From CAZGDB01 sp964524705 (GTDB taxonomy: Bacteria > Pseudomonadota > Gammaproteobacteria > Berkiellales > Berkiellaceae), in assembly GCA_964524705.1 (NCBI GenBank), contig CAZGDB010000008.1, positions 1-56,092 of the forward strand: 56,092 nt of DNA, written 5' to 3'. The notes below the pieces were generated by a model that did no database searches, was not told where the DNA came from, and was given only the letters and a program-made list of their open reading frames with translations. The position numbers and the translations under genes are program-made. Shown here one piece after another: positions 17,631 to 25,971 of this stretch (the first letter of the stretch is position 1; each line of letters begins with the position of its first letter).

Positions 17631-18632
17631 ATGCAAAAGCTACTCATTGGATTATGTGTACTGCTATTCGGACTTAGCGCCCTAACTTGTGTTGCTGAGC
17701 CTGCACGACGTTTTTTACCCAATCCTGAAGTTGAACGCTTTATTCAAGAACAGCATGAACAACATGGTTATAATAAAACTGCATTACGCAGTTGGTTTAA
17801 CCAAGCCACCGTACAAGAAAGTGCATTACGTGCAATGGGTAAACAAGCTGAAGCCAAGCCTTGGTATGATTATCAACCTATTTTTTTAAATCCTACCCGT
17901 ATTGAAGGTGGCGTTGCTTTTTGGAAAAAACATAAAGAGACCTTAGCGCGTGCAGAAGCCACTTATGGCGTGCCAGCAGAAATTATCGTGGCTATTCTAG
18001 GGGTAGAAACCCGTTATGGCACCACCTGTGGGACTTATCCTGTTTTTGATAGTTTAGCGACATTGGCATTTTTCTATCCTAAGCGTGCTGCTTTTTTCAA
18101 AAAAGAATTAGAAAACTATTTACACTTAGTGCATACCTATCATTGGGATCCATTGGCAGTTAAAGGTTCTTTCACCGGTGCAATGGGCACCCCACAATTT
18201 ATGCCTAGCAGTTATCGTAAATTTGCAGTCGATTTTAGTGGAAAAGCTACCTATGACCTCATTAACGACCCTACTGATGCTATTGGTTCAGTCGCCAACT
18301 ACTTTGCAGAGCATGGTTGGAAACGCGATCAAGAAATCGTGATCGCCGCAAATGCCAAACGTACACTCCAATTACCGAGTGATCGCAAACTCACCCATCA
18401 ATACACGCTGTCACAAGTTAAAAGCTTTGGTTTAATACCGCAAGGCAAAGCCTCTGTACAAAAATTTTCAATCATTGAATTACAAGCTCAGAACTCCAAA
18501 GAGTATTGGTTAGGTACCAACAACTTCTATGTTATCACCCGTTATAACCATAGCCAAAACTATGCAATGGCAGTTACTCAGCTAGCACAAGAAATACGGA
18601 AAGAAGTTGCACTTCAAAAAATTAAAGGTTAA
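17631..18632 (+). CDS. mltB: Membrane-bound or periplasmic lytic transglycosylase B
   Basis: Cleaves the glycan strands of murein to release 1,6-anhydromuropeptides. The start is the ATG at 17631, which yields a hydrophobic signal peptide (about residues 3-22). The upstream TTG at 17568 would put 21 hydrophilic residues before it. The catalytic Glu is Glu126 in LGVETRYGT, and the family stretch GAMGTPQFMPSSY (about 182-194) follows. The signal ends SALTCVA; the Cys is not in a good lipobox, so the protein may be soluble rather than lipidated, unlike E. coli MltB. The 333-residue length is normal. It lies in the rodA-mltB-rlpA order seen in several gammaproteobacteria. Confidence 0.93.
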   Translation: MQKLLIGLCVLLFGLSALTCVAEPARRFLPNPEVERFIQEQHEQHGYNKTALRSWFNQATVQESALRAMGKQAEAKPWYDYQPIFLNPTRIEGGVAFWKKHKETLARAEATYGVPAEIIVAILGVETRYGTTCGTYPVFDSLATLAFFYPKRAAFFKKELENYLHLVHTYHWDPLAVKGSFTGAMGTPQFMPSSYRKFAVDFSGKATYDLINDPTDAIGSVANYFAEHGWKRDQEIVIAANAKRTLQLPSDRKLTHQYTLSQVKSFGLIPQGKASVQKFSIIELQAQNSKEYWLGTNNFYVITRYNHSQNYAMAVTQLAQEIRKEVALQKIKG

Positions 18633-18669
18633 AAAGGAAACATATCTGGTTTATAAATAGGTTATCTTA

Positions 18670-19368
18670 TTGACTTATAAGAAATGGAGTTTCCTTTTAC
18701 TGCTCACCTGTCTCTCAGGTTGTACCGTATGGCGTCATGCACAGCCCGATGGTGCGCCCTGGTTAGACCAGCATCGTAGTTTTGATCATGTCCCTAATGC
18801 AGTACCTAAAAAAGAACCTCCCAGTAAATATGGCAATCCTGCCTCCTTTCAAATCAAAGGCAAACGCTACCACGTCTTTCACACTAATTATGGTTATCAA
18901 GCACAAGGCTTAGCCTCCTGGTATGGCACGCATTTTCATGGCCGTAAGACTTCTAGTGGGGAGCCTTATGATATGTATGCAATGACAGCAGCCCACCCTC
19001 ATTTACCAATCCCCAGTTATGCCAAAGTCCGTCATACCAAAACGGGAAAAGAAGTCATTGTAAAAATTAACGATCGTGGCCCCTTTCATGGTGGACGCAT
19101 CATTGATTTATCCTTTGCAGCCGCTAAAAAATTAGGTATTTTTGGGCATGGGACAGGACATGTGACCGTCACAGCGGTCCCCCCCTATCAAACGCGTACA
19201 CTAGCAGGCAAAAATACCCCAACCAGTGCTGGAATGTTAAAACCAAAACCGACAGCATCTGCATCTGCGTTTAAGGTGCAACAACATAAACCGGGGTTAA
19301 AACTACATAAAAAGCGTGCACCTCAACATAATAAGAAGATGGTGGCTAAAACCACCCTCAAAAAATAA
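18670..19368 (+). CDS. rlpA: RlpA-type septal-ring lipoprotein
   Basis: A 232-residue lipoprotein with a double-psi beta-barrel domain. RlpA proteins bind or cleave denuded glycan at the septum. The signal peptide has lipobox LSGC with Cys18. The barrel spans about 75-175, with GLASWYGTHFHGRKTSSGEPYD and INDRGPFHGGRIIDLS, the latter holding the conserved Asp and His region. There is no C-terminal SPOR domain; the tail is instead Lys-rich and low-complexity. The start is a TTG, forced because no ATG exists before the signal peptide; TAGG lies eight bases upstream. It is the last gene of the mrdA-rodA-mltB-rlpA run. Confidence 0.93.
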   Translation: MTYKKWSFLLLLTCLSGCTVWRHAQPDGAPWLDQHRSFDHVPNAVPKKEPPSKYGNPASFQIKGKRYHVFHTNYGYQAQGLASWYGTHFHGRKTSSGEPYDMYAMTAAHPHLPIPSYAKVRHTKTGKEVIVKINDRGPFHGGRIIDLSFAAAKKLGIFGHGTGHVTVTAVPPYQTRTLAGKNTPTSAGMLKPKPTASASAFKVQQHKPGLKLHKKRAPQHNKKMVAKTTLKK

Positions 19369-19387
19369 CTAAGATATAACGGTCAAC

Positions 19388-19415
19388 TTGACATTTTATT
19401 TCTCTATATTACACT
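19388..19415 (+). promoter_or_regulatory. Predicted promoter of the abiE pair
   Basis: A consensus -35 (TTGACA, 19388-19393) is followed after 16 bases by TACACT (19410-19415) as a -10. The -10 lies within the palindrome at 19409-19424, an arrangement typical of autorepressed toxin-antitoxin operons. Confidence 0.55.
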
Positions 19416-19424
19416 TAAGTGTAA
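19409..19424. promoter_or_regulatory. Operator-like palindrome before abiEi
   Basis: The 16-base perfect palindrome TTACACTTAAGTGTAA overlaps the predicted -10 and ends just before the AAGGAG ribosome site of abiEi. AbiEi antitoxins are known to repress their own operon by binding inverted repeats, so this is the natural binding site candidate. Confidence 0.65.
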
Positions 19425-19438
19425 CAAGGAGAAATAAT

Positions 19439-20074
19439 ATGCACTTTTCTCAGTTTGTGGAACAGTATAAAGAATACCCTCTCATCAGAAGCCAGCTCTT
19501 CCCTTTCTTAAAGGAAGATCCTGCAATCCTGAGGCGCCAAGTCTCAGAATGGCTCAAAAAAGAGTGGCTTATCGAATTAAAACGGGGGGTCTATGTCGTC
19601 AAAGATCCTAGCCGTCGCTGCCCGACTTCTGCACACTTTTTAGCGACCTACCTGGTCACCCCTGCTTATATCAGCCTGGAAACAGCCTTGAGCTATTATC
19701 AACTCATTCCTGAACGTGTAGAAGCCATCACCTGCATTACAAGCAAAAAAACACAGCGACTCAATACCCCACTAGGACATTTTATTTATAGACATGTCAC
19801 ACAATCTGCTTATAATTTTTTTGTAGCAGCGATTGATGAATTTGATAGACAATTTTATATCGCAACTGCTGAAAAAGCCCTAGTGGATTATTTATATTTT
19901 CATACCCCACATATTCAATCACTTTCCAAAGACTATTTTGCTGAAGCACTCCGGTTACAAAACACAGAAATCTTATCAACAGAAAACTTAGTCAAAGCAG
20001 CAGAAAGCTTTCGTCAAAAAAAAATACTGAAAAACGTTGAAGTACTCATTCAATTTATAGAGGACGAAAAATGA
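19439..20074 (+). CDS. abiEi: AbiEi-type antitoxin and transcriptional regulator
   Basis: The first gene of a type IV toxin-antitoxin pair. Family members have an N-terminal winged helix that binds the operon's own operator and a C-terminal domain needed for antitoxicity. Here residues ~25-60 (LRRQVSEWLKKEWLIELKRGVYVV) form the wing, and YISLETALSYYQLIPERVEAITCIT (about 79-103) is the family's core region. The start is the ATG at 19439 with AAGGAG seven bases upstream; the longer frame from a TTG at 19388 reads through the promoter. The protein is 211 residues. The stop overlaps the toxin ATG as ATGA. It has no relation to the surrounding murein genes and is probably acquired. Confidence 0.85.
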   Translation: MHFSQFVEQYKEYPLIRSQLFPFLKEDPAILRRQVSEWLKKEWLIELKRGVYVVKDPSRRCPTSAHFLATYLVTPAYISLETALSYYQLIPERVEAITCITSKKTQRLNTPLGHFIYRHVTQSAYNFFVAAIDEFDRQFYIATAEKALVDYLYFHTPHIQSLSKDYFAEALRLQNTEILSTENLVKAAESFRQKKILKNVEVLIQFIEDEK

Positions 20075-20883
20075 TAGAAGTTTTAAAACAACAGATTAAA
20101 GATCATACTGGTTCTGTAACTGAAAAATACAACCTTCTCCGTGAACTTTTACAGTTGTTAATTTTAAAAAAAATAGACGAAGCGGGCTATTTTCAAAAAA
20201 TTGCTTTTGTAGGAGGCACTGCGTTGCGTATTATTTATGACTTAAAACGTTTCTCAGAGGACTTAGACTTCAGCCTAATTACTGCTATTGATTTTAATTT
20301 CACATCCTTTATTGAAAAACTGGTGTATGAACTCCAACATGAATCGTTAATACTAGAATATAAAATAAAGACCACTCCAGCAGTATGTGGTGCACAACTA
20401 AAATTTAAAAATATTTTATTTAATACACAGCTATCAAACCATACAGATGCCGTTATGATGATTAAAATAGAAATAGACTGCAGACCACCAGAAGGATTCC
20501 AAACAGAATTAAGTTTAATCACAAAAAGAGATATGATTTCAATTAACCATTTTGATCTGCCTTCACTCTTTGCCGGAAAGTTACATGCTATCCTACATAG
20601 AAAATATACTAAAGGTCGTGATTATTATGACTTTCTATGGTACCAAGGACGTCATGTTACCCCAAATCTCATCATGCTCAATCATGCCTTATTACAGACC
20701 GGAGAAATGACACAGGATATGAATAACGAAACCTTAAAAAGGTTATTAACCGCAAGATTTGAAGAAACCGATTATGCTATTGTGAAAAAAGATATTGAAG
20801 TGTTTTTAAAAGACCCTAATGAATTAAGATTTTTCACAAAAGAATGTTTCTTAAATTCTCTACAAAAGCTCAACTGGCAATAA
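20071..20883 (+). CDS. abiEii: AbiEii-type nucleotidyltransferase toxin
   Basis: A 270-residue member of the nucleotidyltransferase toxin family (AbiEii/MenT-like, DUF1814). Such toxins modify tRNA or otherwise block translation, and some protect against phage. The diagnostic motifs are FVGGTALR (about 46-53) and RFSEDLDFS (about 60-68), which holds the metal-binding acidic pair. Lys170 in GKLHAIL and KGRDYYDFLW (about 181-190) complete the active site. All key residues seem intact. Translation is coupled to abiEi by a 4-base overlap. The specific target cannot be told from the sequence. Confidence 0.87.
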   Translation: MIEVLKQQIKDHTGSVTEKYNLLRELLQLLILKKIDEAGYFQKIAFVGGTALRIIYDLKRFSEDLDFSLITAIDFNFTSFIEKLVYELQHESLILEYKIKTTPAVCGAQLKFKNILFNTQLSNHTDAVMMIKIEIDCRPPEGFQTELSLITKRDMISINHFDLPSLFAGKLHAILHRKYTKGRDYYDFLWYQGRHVTPNLIMLNHALLQTGEMTQDMNNETLKRLLTARFEETDYAIVKKDIEVFLKDPNELRFFTKECFLNSLQKLNWQ

Positions 20884-20899
20884 GGCTAATGTTCTGCGT

Positions 20900-21784
20900 T
20901 TAACGCCCTAATCTATGACCAGGCCAATCCAGCAGTGCGCCCTCTTGATTTTGCGGATTTTTTTCCTGCTTTCCCTTGATCGCAGGTTCTGGAAAAGTAA
21001 ATACAGTGGGAACAATAGTCCGCCCCTTGGGTTTTGTGTTTTCAACAACATCCATACGTCCTGCTGAAAAAGTCACACTATTGCCCACTTTAGGTTTTAG
21101 ATCCGTTTGAGATTTATGCCGTCCATCAGGCTTGACCATTTTTGGCATTGCTACCTCAGCCGGTACAGGTGACATCATCTCTGGTATTTTTTTGCTAGGG
21201 TCAAAGAAATTAGCAATCGCAGAAGCCCCCATTCCTATCAATTGTAACCCCCCTACTGCAAGTAAAGCTGGCACTGTAAACACTGCAGCAGGCGGAAAAG
21301 CTGCCGTTGCAATCAATAAACCGATACCTGTGCCTGCAATAGCCACATTAGCCGCGCCAACTACAGTTTTTTTAGTATCCTTATTTTTTTCCCCCTGCAG
21401 GATTTTTCGGCCCCCATCTACAATATCGCCACCAAATAACAGCGTCCCGGCAACGACACCACCTACAGGTCCACCAACCACTAGACCAACCCCTGTACCG
21501 ATTATTTTTAACGTTAGTGCACCATAACGCAAGACACGTTGCCCTATAGGGTCATGTTGTGCAGCTTCCAAGGCCTTAGGCGCGCCCGATACGCCTTCTA
21601 AAGCGAGTCCTGTCATATTTACTGCAGCCCCCACGCCCTGTAATCCCGGAATAAACTTCATCCCCTCACCCACCACTTCCAATCCTTTACCTATTACTTG
21701 ACCTATTACTTGGCCTGCCGCTGCAGCCAAACGAGGTAATCTCTTTTTTTCGTCTAAATCTTCTTTTAGATGTATTCCAGACAT
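20900..21784 (-). CDS. Unrecognised Gly/Ala-rich hydrophobic protein
   Basis: I do not recognise this 294-residue protein. It has no signal peptide: residues 1-20 are charged. Long Gly/Ala-rich hydrophobic stretches follow at about 20-62, 88-120 and 141-193. The last of these contains a Pro-Pro turn (AAFPPAAVFTVPAL) between two likely membrane helices. The C-terminal ~95 residues are polar, with Lys/Pro-rich, probably disordered segments. AGGGGA lies about eight bases before the ATG. It diverges from the coiled-coil gene at 21945 across 160 bases. The membrane-hairpin style resembles the C-terminal parts of the proteins at 3474-5996 and 21945-23975. It may insert into a host or bacterial membrane; this is unproven. 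Confidence 0.75.
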   Translation of the reverse strand: MSGIHLKEDLDEKKRLPRLAAAAGQVIGQVIGKGLEVVGEGMKFIPGLQGVGAAVNMTGLALEGVSGAPKALEAAQHDPIGQRVLRYGALTLKIIGTGVGLVVGGPVGGVVAGTLLFGGDIVDGGRKILQGEKNKDTKKTVVGAANVAIAGTGIGLLIATAAFPPAAVFTVPALLAVGGLQLIGMGASAIANFFDPSKKIPEMMSPVPAEVAMPKMVKPDGRHKSQTDLKPKVGNSVTFSAGRMDVVENTKPKGRTIVPTVFTFPEPAIKGKQEKNPQNQEGALLDWPGHRLGR

Positions 21785-21944
21785 ACGTGTTTCCCCTAAA
21801 ATAATCGATATACTACTCCTATGGACTGCTAACTAGGCTTTTAGTTCAAAAGCATGCATCTACAAAAAAATCTCTGCACATAGTCTGCGGTTTCTTTACT
21901 ATTCTTAGAGGTGTGTTGTTATAGTAACTAAGAGGAATTACAAC

Positions 21945-23975
21945 ATGCCTACAAAAAAGAAGCATGGGTATAAAAAAACTAGCTCACCCTCAAGAGCGGA
22001 CAAAAAATTTAAAGATGCAGAAAATTATCCCTCGACTGCATTTGCTGACTTATTAAAAATAACCTCAATGTCTAAAGCAAAGCTCTGGCTAGAACAAAAT
22101 CCAGAAATCAAAAAATTACTCGATGAAACCCGAGAAGGAAAAGCTGTTACAAATCAGTTACGACACAGAGGGATGTTTGAAAATCCTGAAGTCCCACATT
22201 GGCCAATAAGCCGCACAACAAAACAAGATTTTGAAGCACGCATAGATAATGTTTTTGGCTACCACAACAACAACGACATTATTTTTTATTTAGAAGTTCT
22301 GGATGTATTTCCTAATAATGGAGACATTCGTCAAGGACTTCAAGATCTAAAAAATAACAGTGATATGTTGGAAAAAAACCAGGCTGTATTAGAAAAAATA
22401 TTAGGCATCACAAAAAGCACTGCACGAAAACCAACAGAGTATATTGCATTAGAAGATTTCGCACTACTAGAATATAATTATGCAGATCTTTTTTATAAAA
22501 AACTACGTGAAAAATACATCAGTTTAGCTGCCGTTGAGGAAACACTTCCTCAGCATATTTTGGACCGTTTCAAAGAGTCTACAGCTCATTTTGAAAGGGC
22601 ATGGATAAAACGGCCCACCACTTTGGAGACGCTAAAGAGAAGAATCATATCACGCTTGCCATTCGAAAACAAAGAAGCAGCTTCCAAAACCTCAGGGATG
22701 TTTGATATATTATCGCCTACATTTTTAGAAAAACCACAAAGAAGCCACCCCATAAGTACTGAACCCTCACAAAAACTTACCCCTTCTTTAAACCCAGTAG
22801 AATTAATTCGGATTACTAAAGAAGAGCAGTGGGGAGAACTAAAAGATATGCGAGCAAAAAACGAACGTAAAACGCAGGAACCAGAAAATGTTGAACAATG
22901 GATCAAAAAAAACGAAGATGCCGTCAATCAAGAACTCTATGGGCCTGATATCGTAAAAAAACTCAAAGATAACCACGAGCTCGAAAAGCAAAAAATTGCA
23001 CAGCTATCCAAAAAAGCTCAAGCAGAGATTGACCATGTTATGAGTTACATTCATACATTAGAATCAATGGCACCTTTAGATCCAGAGGTTAAAGAAAATC
23101 TTTTAAAACAGATCTCTGAGATAAATACAAATCTCGATCAATCCAAAAAAGAAATATTTATCGCTACATCTATGAATGAAGAAAACATTCTACGTAACAC
23201 ACAAAATGAACGTTTGGATTATCTTCATAAAAAACATATTAAAAATCGTATTGTAGCGCTTAAAGAGCAAATAAAAGATGCGGAATCAAATGCTACTGTT
23301 GAGCACATTAAAGAGCAGATCAATATAAATTTCGAAGGCCTTCCTATATATGCAAAAAATGAAGCTTTTAAGGCGATACCAAAAACACAAAAGCGTTTAA
23401 TCCAACTGGCTGACAAAACAAGAACTGAAGCTAATCGTGAAATTGCTCAACTTGAACATGCACTCACCCAAAAACACACCGTTCCCGAATATAATGTCAA
23501 CGCACGCATAATGCATATTCAAGCACGAGACCAAAAATTACTTAAAGATCCTAACACAACCATTATTACTGATGGTCTCAAGGGTCTAAAAAAACACAAC
23601 GAGGAGCGCCAAGATCAATTCAATAGGCAAATAGCCTTAGCGGTGGGCATTACTGCTGCGGTTGTGATTGCAGCTATATTTGTGGCGGTTGCTATTTTTG
23701 CCCCTCCTGCAATCAGTGTCATAGGGCCTTTAGCCTGGAAAGGCTTAATGCTTGGCATAGGTGCTGCTGCTAGCTTTTTAACAGGGCTCGGAACCTATTT
23801 TATGACCAAAAAAGCATTAGCACCGGAACAACCACCTTCTACCTCCGACAATGAAGAATACGTGCCCGCTGCTCGACCCGCACCCGTACAAATACACCAC
23901 AGCATGCTCACCACACCTCTACCTCATGCAGATAAGAACTCCTCTGAGGTTTCTAACCATAAAAAGCAGCCCTGA
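21945..23975 (+). CDS. Unrecognised coiled-coil protein with a C-terminal membrane hairpin
   Basis: A 676-residue protein that I cannot assign. The N-terminus is Lys-rich and not a signal peptide. Residues ~30-240 are mixed helical, ~240-290 are Ser/Pro-rich, and ~295-510 are strongly charged and helical with heptad-like Leu/Ile spacing, suggesting coiled coils. Two membrane helices at about 563-587 and 593-617 are joined by a Pro-Pro turn (FAPPAISVIGP) and followed by a basic MTKK and a short polar tail. This layout, a long cytosolic coiled coil plus a tail hairpin, is common in vacuole- or inclusion-membrane effectors of intracellular bacteria. The link is by architecture only. AGAGGA lies upstream of the ATG. 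The gene is AT-rich compared with dacA next to it. Confidence 0.8.
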   Translation: MPTKKKHGYKKTSSPSRADKKFKDAENYPSTAFADLLKITSMSKAKLWLEQNPEIKKLLDETREGKAVTNQLRHRGMFENPEVPHWPISRTTKQDFEARIDNVFGYHNNNDIIFYLEVLDVFPNNGDIRQGLQDLKNNSDMLEKNQAVLEKILGITKSTARKPTEYIALEDFALLEYNYADLFYKKLREKYISLAAVEETLPQHILDRFKESTAHFERAWIKRPTTLETLKRRIISRLPFENKEAASKTSGMFDILSPTFLEKPQRSHPISTEPSQKLTPSLNPVELIRITKEEQWGELKDMRAKNERKTQEPENVEQWIKKNEDAVNQELYGPDIVKKLKDNHELEKQKIAQLSKKAQAEIDHVMSYIHTLESMAPLDPEVKENLLKQISEINTNLDQSKKEIFIATSMNEENILRNTQNERLDYLHKKHIKNRIVALKEQIKDAESNATVEHIKEQININFEGLPIYAKNEAFKAIPKTQKRLIQLADKTRTEANREIAQLEHALTQKHTVPEYNVNARIMHIQARDQKLLKDPNTTIITDGLKGLKKHNEERQDQFNRQIALAVGITAAVVIAAIFVAVAIFAPPAISVIGPLAWKGLMLGIGAAASFLTGLGTYFMTKKALAPEQPPSTSDNEEYVPAARPAPVQIHHSMLTTPLPHADKNSSEVSNHKKQP

Positions 23976-24020
23976 ATCTACATCTGGTTATTTATATAGA
24001 TAACCTACCTATGATTCAGG
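23971..24020. other. Nested stem-loop spanning the stop codon of the coiled-coil gene
   Basis: CCTGAATC (23971-23978, containing the TGA stop) pairs perfectly with GATTCAGG (24013-24020). Inside it GGTTAT (23986-23991) pairs with ATAACC (24000-24005). No T run follows, so it is not a standard intrinsic terminator. It may stabilise the 3' end. Confidence 0.4.
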
Positions 24021-24080
24021 CTCTGCACTCTTCTAAAATCATGTTAAAATAGCCTCTTAAAACATTATTGGGGGCTGTAT

Positions 24081-25307
24081 ATGCGACGATTTTTTCCTAT
24101 GAGTTGTATTTTTTTTGTAACAATACTAACTTCTTTTGTTTGTATGGCACAGCCGATAGCGGATGCAGCCTTACCACGGCCGACCCTTTCTAAACCTAAA
24201 GTGATTCCAGTAGCACCCACTTTAAGTGCGCGCTCTTATTTTTTAATGGATTTTCATTCTGGTCAGGCGCTGGCTGCCAAAGACCCGGATCAGCCGATGC
24301 CCCCTGCCAGCACGACTAAATTAATGACCATGTATGTCATTGATCAGGCAATGAAAGAAGGCAAGCTAAAAGACACTGATTTAATCACGATTAGTGAAGC
24401 GGCCTGGCGTACGGGTGGTTCTAAGATGTTTGTAGAGATTGGCAAGCAAATTCCGGCTGCGGATTTAGTACAAGGGATTATCGTACAATCTGGTAATGAT
24501 GCCTGTATTGCGATGGCAGAACATTTAGCTGGTAGCGAGGCTGCTTTTGCAGAGCTTATGAACCAATATGCCCAACACCTGGGAATGACACAGACGCATT
24601 TTACCAATGCCACAGGACTACCAGATCCTGCACAAAAAACCACAGCCCGTGATTTGGCTCTTTTAGCCCAGGCCATTATTAAAGGCAACAGTCCGAGTTA
24701 TGCCCTATATGCTCAAAAATGGTTTGTATACCATGGGATTAAGCAGCCCAATCGTAATCGTTTGTTGTGGCGAGATCCATCTGTAGATGGGTTAAAGACA
24801 GGTCATACTGAAGAAGCTGGTTTTTGTTTAGTAGCCTCTGCCTTACGCGATAAAATGCGTTTGATTTCGGTAGTCATGGGTGCTGATAGTGACAATATGC
24901 GTACAGATGACAGTGCAGCATTATTAAATTATGGATTTAGAACTTTTGAGACTCGTCCTATCTTTGCAGCACAGCAAACCTTAATTCAATCCAAGGTTTG
25001 GTATGGCCAAAGCAGCCAAGCAGCCTTAGGGTTAGCTGAGCCACTTTATCTCACTATGCCACAAGGGGATTTTGAAGGACTCACCGCTTCTTTAAGCTTA
25101 GACACGCCATTACAAGCACCTTTAATGGTGGGACAAAGCTATGGCAAATTACAATTTAGATTAAAGGATAAACCTGAGGTCTTTTTAGAAAAACCTTTAG
25201 TGGCCTTACAAGAAGTCCCTGAAGGCAATATCTTCACACGACTCAAAGATATGCTTTTAATTCGTTTAAGCAAACCACAGGAGCCTGTCGCGCTTGCACT
25301 CACTTAG
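24081..25307 (+). CDS. dacA: D-alanyl-D-alanine carboxypeptidase (PBP5/6 type)
   Basis: Trims the terminal D-Ala from murein stem peptides in the periplasm. The signal peptide spans about residues 1-24, with a likely signal peptidase cleavage near VCMAQ. The three active-site motifs are PASTTK with Ser77 and Lys80, SGN at 137-139, and KTG at 239-241. The C-terminal beta domain and final amphipathic helix (RLKDMLLIRLSK) match membrane-peripheral PBP5 enzymes. A GGGGG run lies about 7 bases before the ATG. In E. coli dacA follows rlpA directly. Here about 4.7 kb of foreign-looking genes separate the two. Confidence 0.96.
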   Translation: MRRFFPMSCIFFVTILTSFVCMAQPIADAALPRPTLSKPKVIPVAPTLSARSYFLMDFHSGQALAAKDPDQPMPPASTTKLMTMYVIDQAMKEGKLKDTDLITISEAAWRTGGSKMFVEIGKQIPAADLVQGIIVQSGNDACIAMAEHLAGSEAAFAELMNQYAQHLGMTQTHFTNATGLPDPAQKTTARDLALLAQAIIKGNSPSYALYAQKWFVYHGIKQPNRNRLLWRDPSVDGLKTGHTEEAGFCLVASALRDKMRLISVVMGADSDNMRTDDSAALLNYGFRTFETRPIFAAQQTLIQSKVWYGQSSQAALGLAEPLYLTMPQGDFEGLTASLSLDTPLQAPLMVGQSYGKLQFRLKDKPEVFLEKPLVALQEVPEGNIFTRLKDMLLIRLSKPQEPVALALT

Positions 25308-25971
25308 TAGTACTGCTTCTTTAAGGGTGCGCCGCTGGCGCACCCCACAAGATTATCAAGCTATTTACCTAAAAATGCGTGAGTTCACGCAAGTGCGTAC
25401 GCCTAGCACACCTGATGAGTTGTGGTTTTTAGAACACACGCCTGTCTTTACACAAGGTCCACGCAGTGAACCTGAACATCTTTTAGGCATTGGCGATATC
25501 CCACTCATTTCCACCAATCGTGGCGGTCAAGTCACCTATCATGGGCCTGGCCAGCTCGTCGTCTATGTGTTAGTGGATATCACACGTTTAGGTTGGAATG
25601 TACGTCAATTGGTTCATAATTTACAAAACAGCCTGATTGCGCTTTTGCATACTTACGGCATCACTGGGTATACAGATATTGATAAACCAGGTGTCTATGT
25701 TGGTAATGAGAACGCCAAGATTGCCTCATTGGGTCTTAGGATCCACAAAGGCAGTTCCTATCATGGTTTAAGTTTAAATGTAGACCTAGACCTAGAACCC
25801 TTTAGTCGGATTGCCCCTTGTGGGGTTGCCAATCAAAAGGTGACTAAAATCACTGATTTTAAGGCACTGACTGTAAATGAAGTTTATCAACACTATATGC
25901 AAACGTTACCGATGCTTTTAGGGTACCCCCCAACATCTATCACTATTATTGAAGAGGAGTCTGTTGCATGA
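25294..25971 (+). CDS. lipB: Octanoyl-[acyl-carrier-protein]:protein octanoyltransferase
   Basis: Transfers octanoate from acyl carrier protein to lipoyl domains, the first step of lipoate synthesis. Signatures are NRGGQVTYHGPGQ (about 75-87), Lys142 (AKIASLGLRI) and catalytic Cys176 (RIAPCGVAN). The start appears to be a TTG at 25294 inside the end of dacA, with CAGGAG ten bases upstream; the next candidate, a GTG at 25327, would cut into the first conserved strand. In E. coli ybeD lies between dacA and lipB. It is absent here and the two genes overlap by 14 bases. The 3' end overlaps lipA as ATGA. Confidence 0.95.
   Translation: MHSLSSTASLRVRRWRTPQDYQAIYLKMREFTQVRTPSTPDELWFLEHTPVFTQGPRSEPEHLLGIGDIPLISTNRGGQVTYHGPGQLVVYVLVDITRLGWNVRQLVHNLQNSLIALLHTYGITGYTDIDKPGVYVGNENAKIASLGLRIHKGSSYHGLSLNVDLDLEPFSRIAPCGVANQKVTKITDFKALTVNEVYQHYMQTLPMLLGYPPTSITIIEEESVA

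Noticed and set aside
21689..21712. A 12-base tandem repeat (encoding a repeated VIGQ)
   Set aside because: Too short to be meaningful as a repeat element. It simply reflects low-complexity coding.
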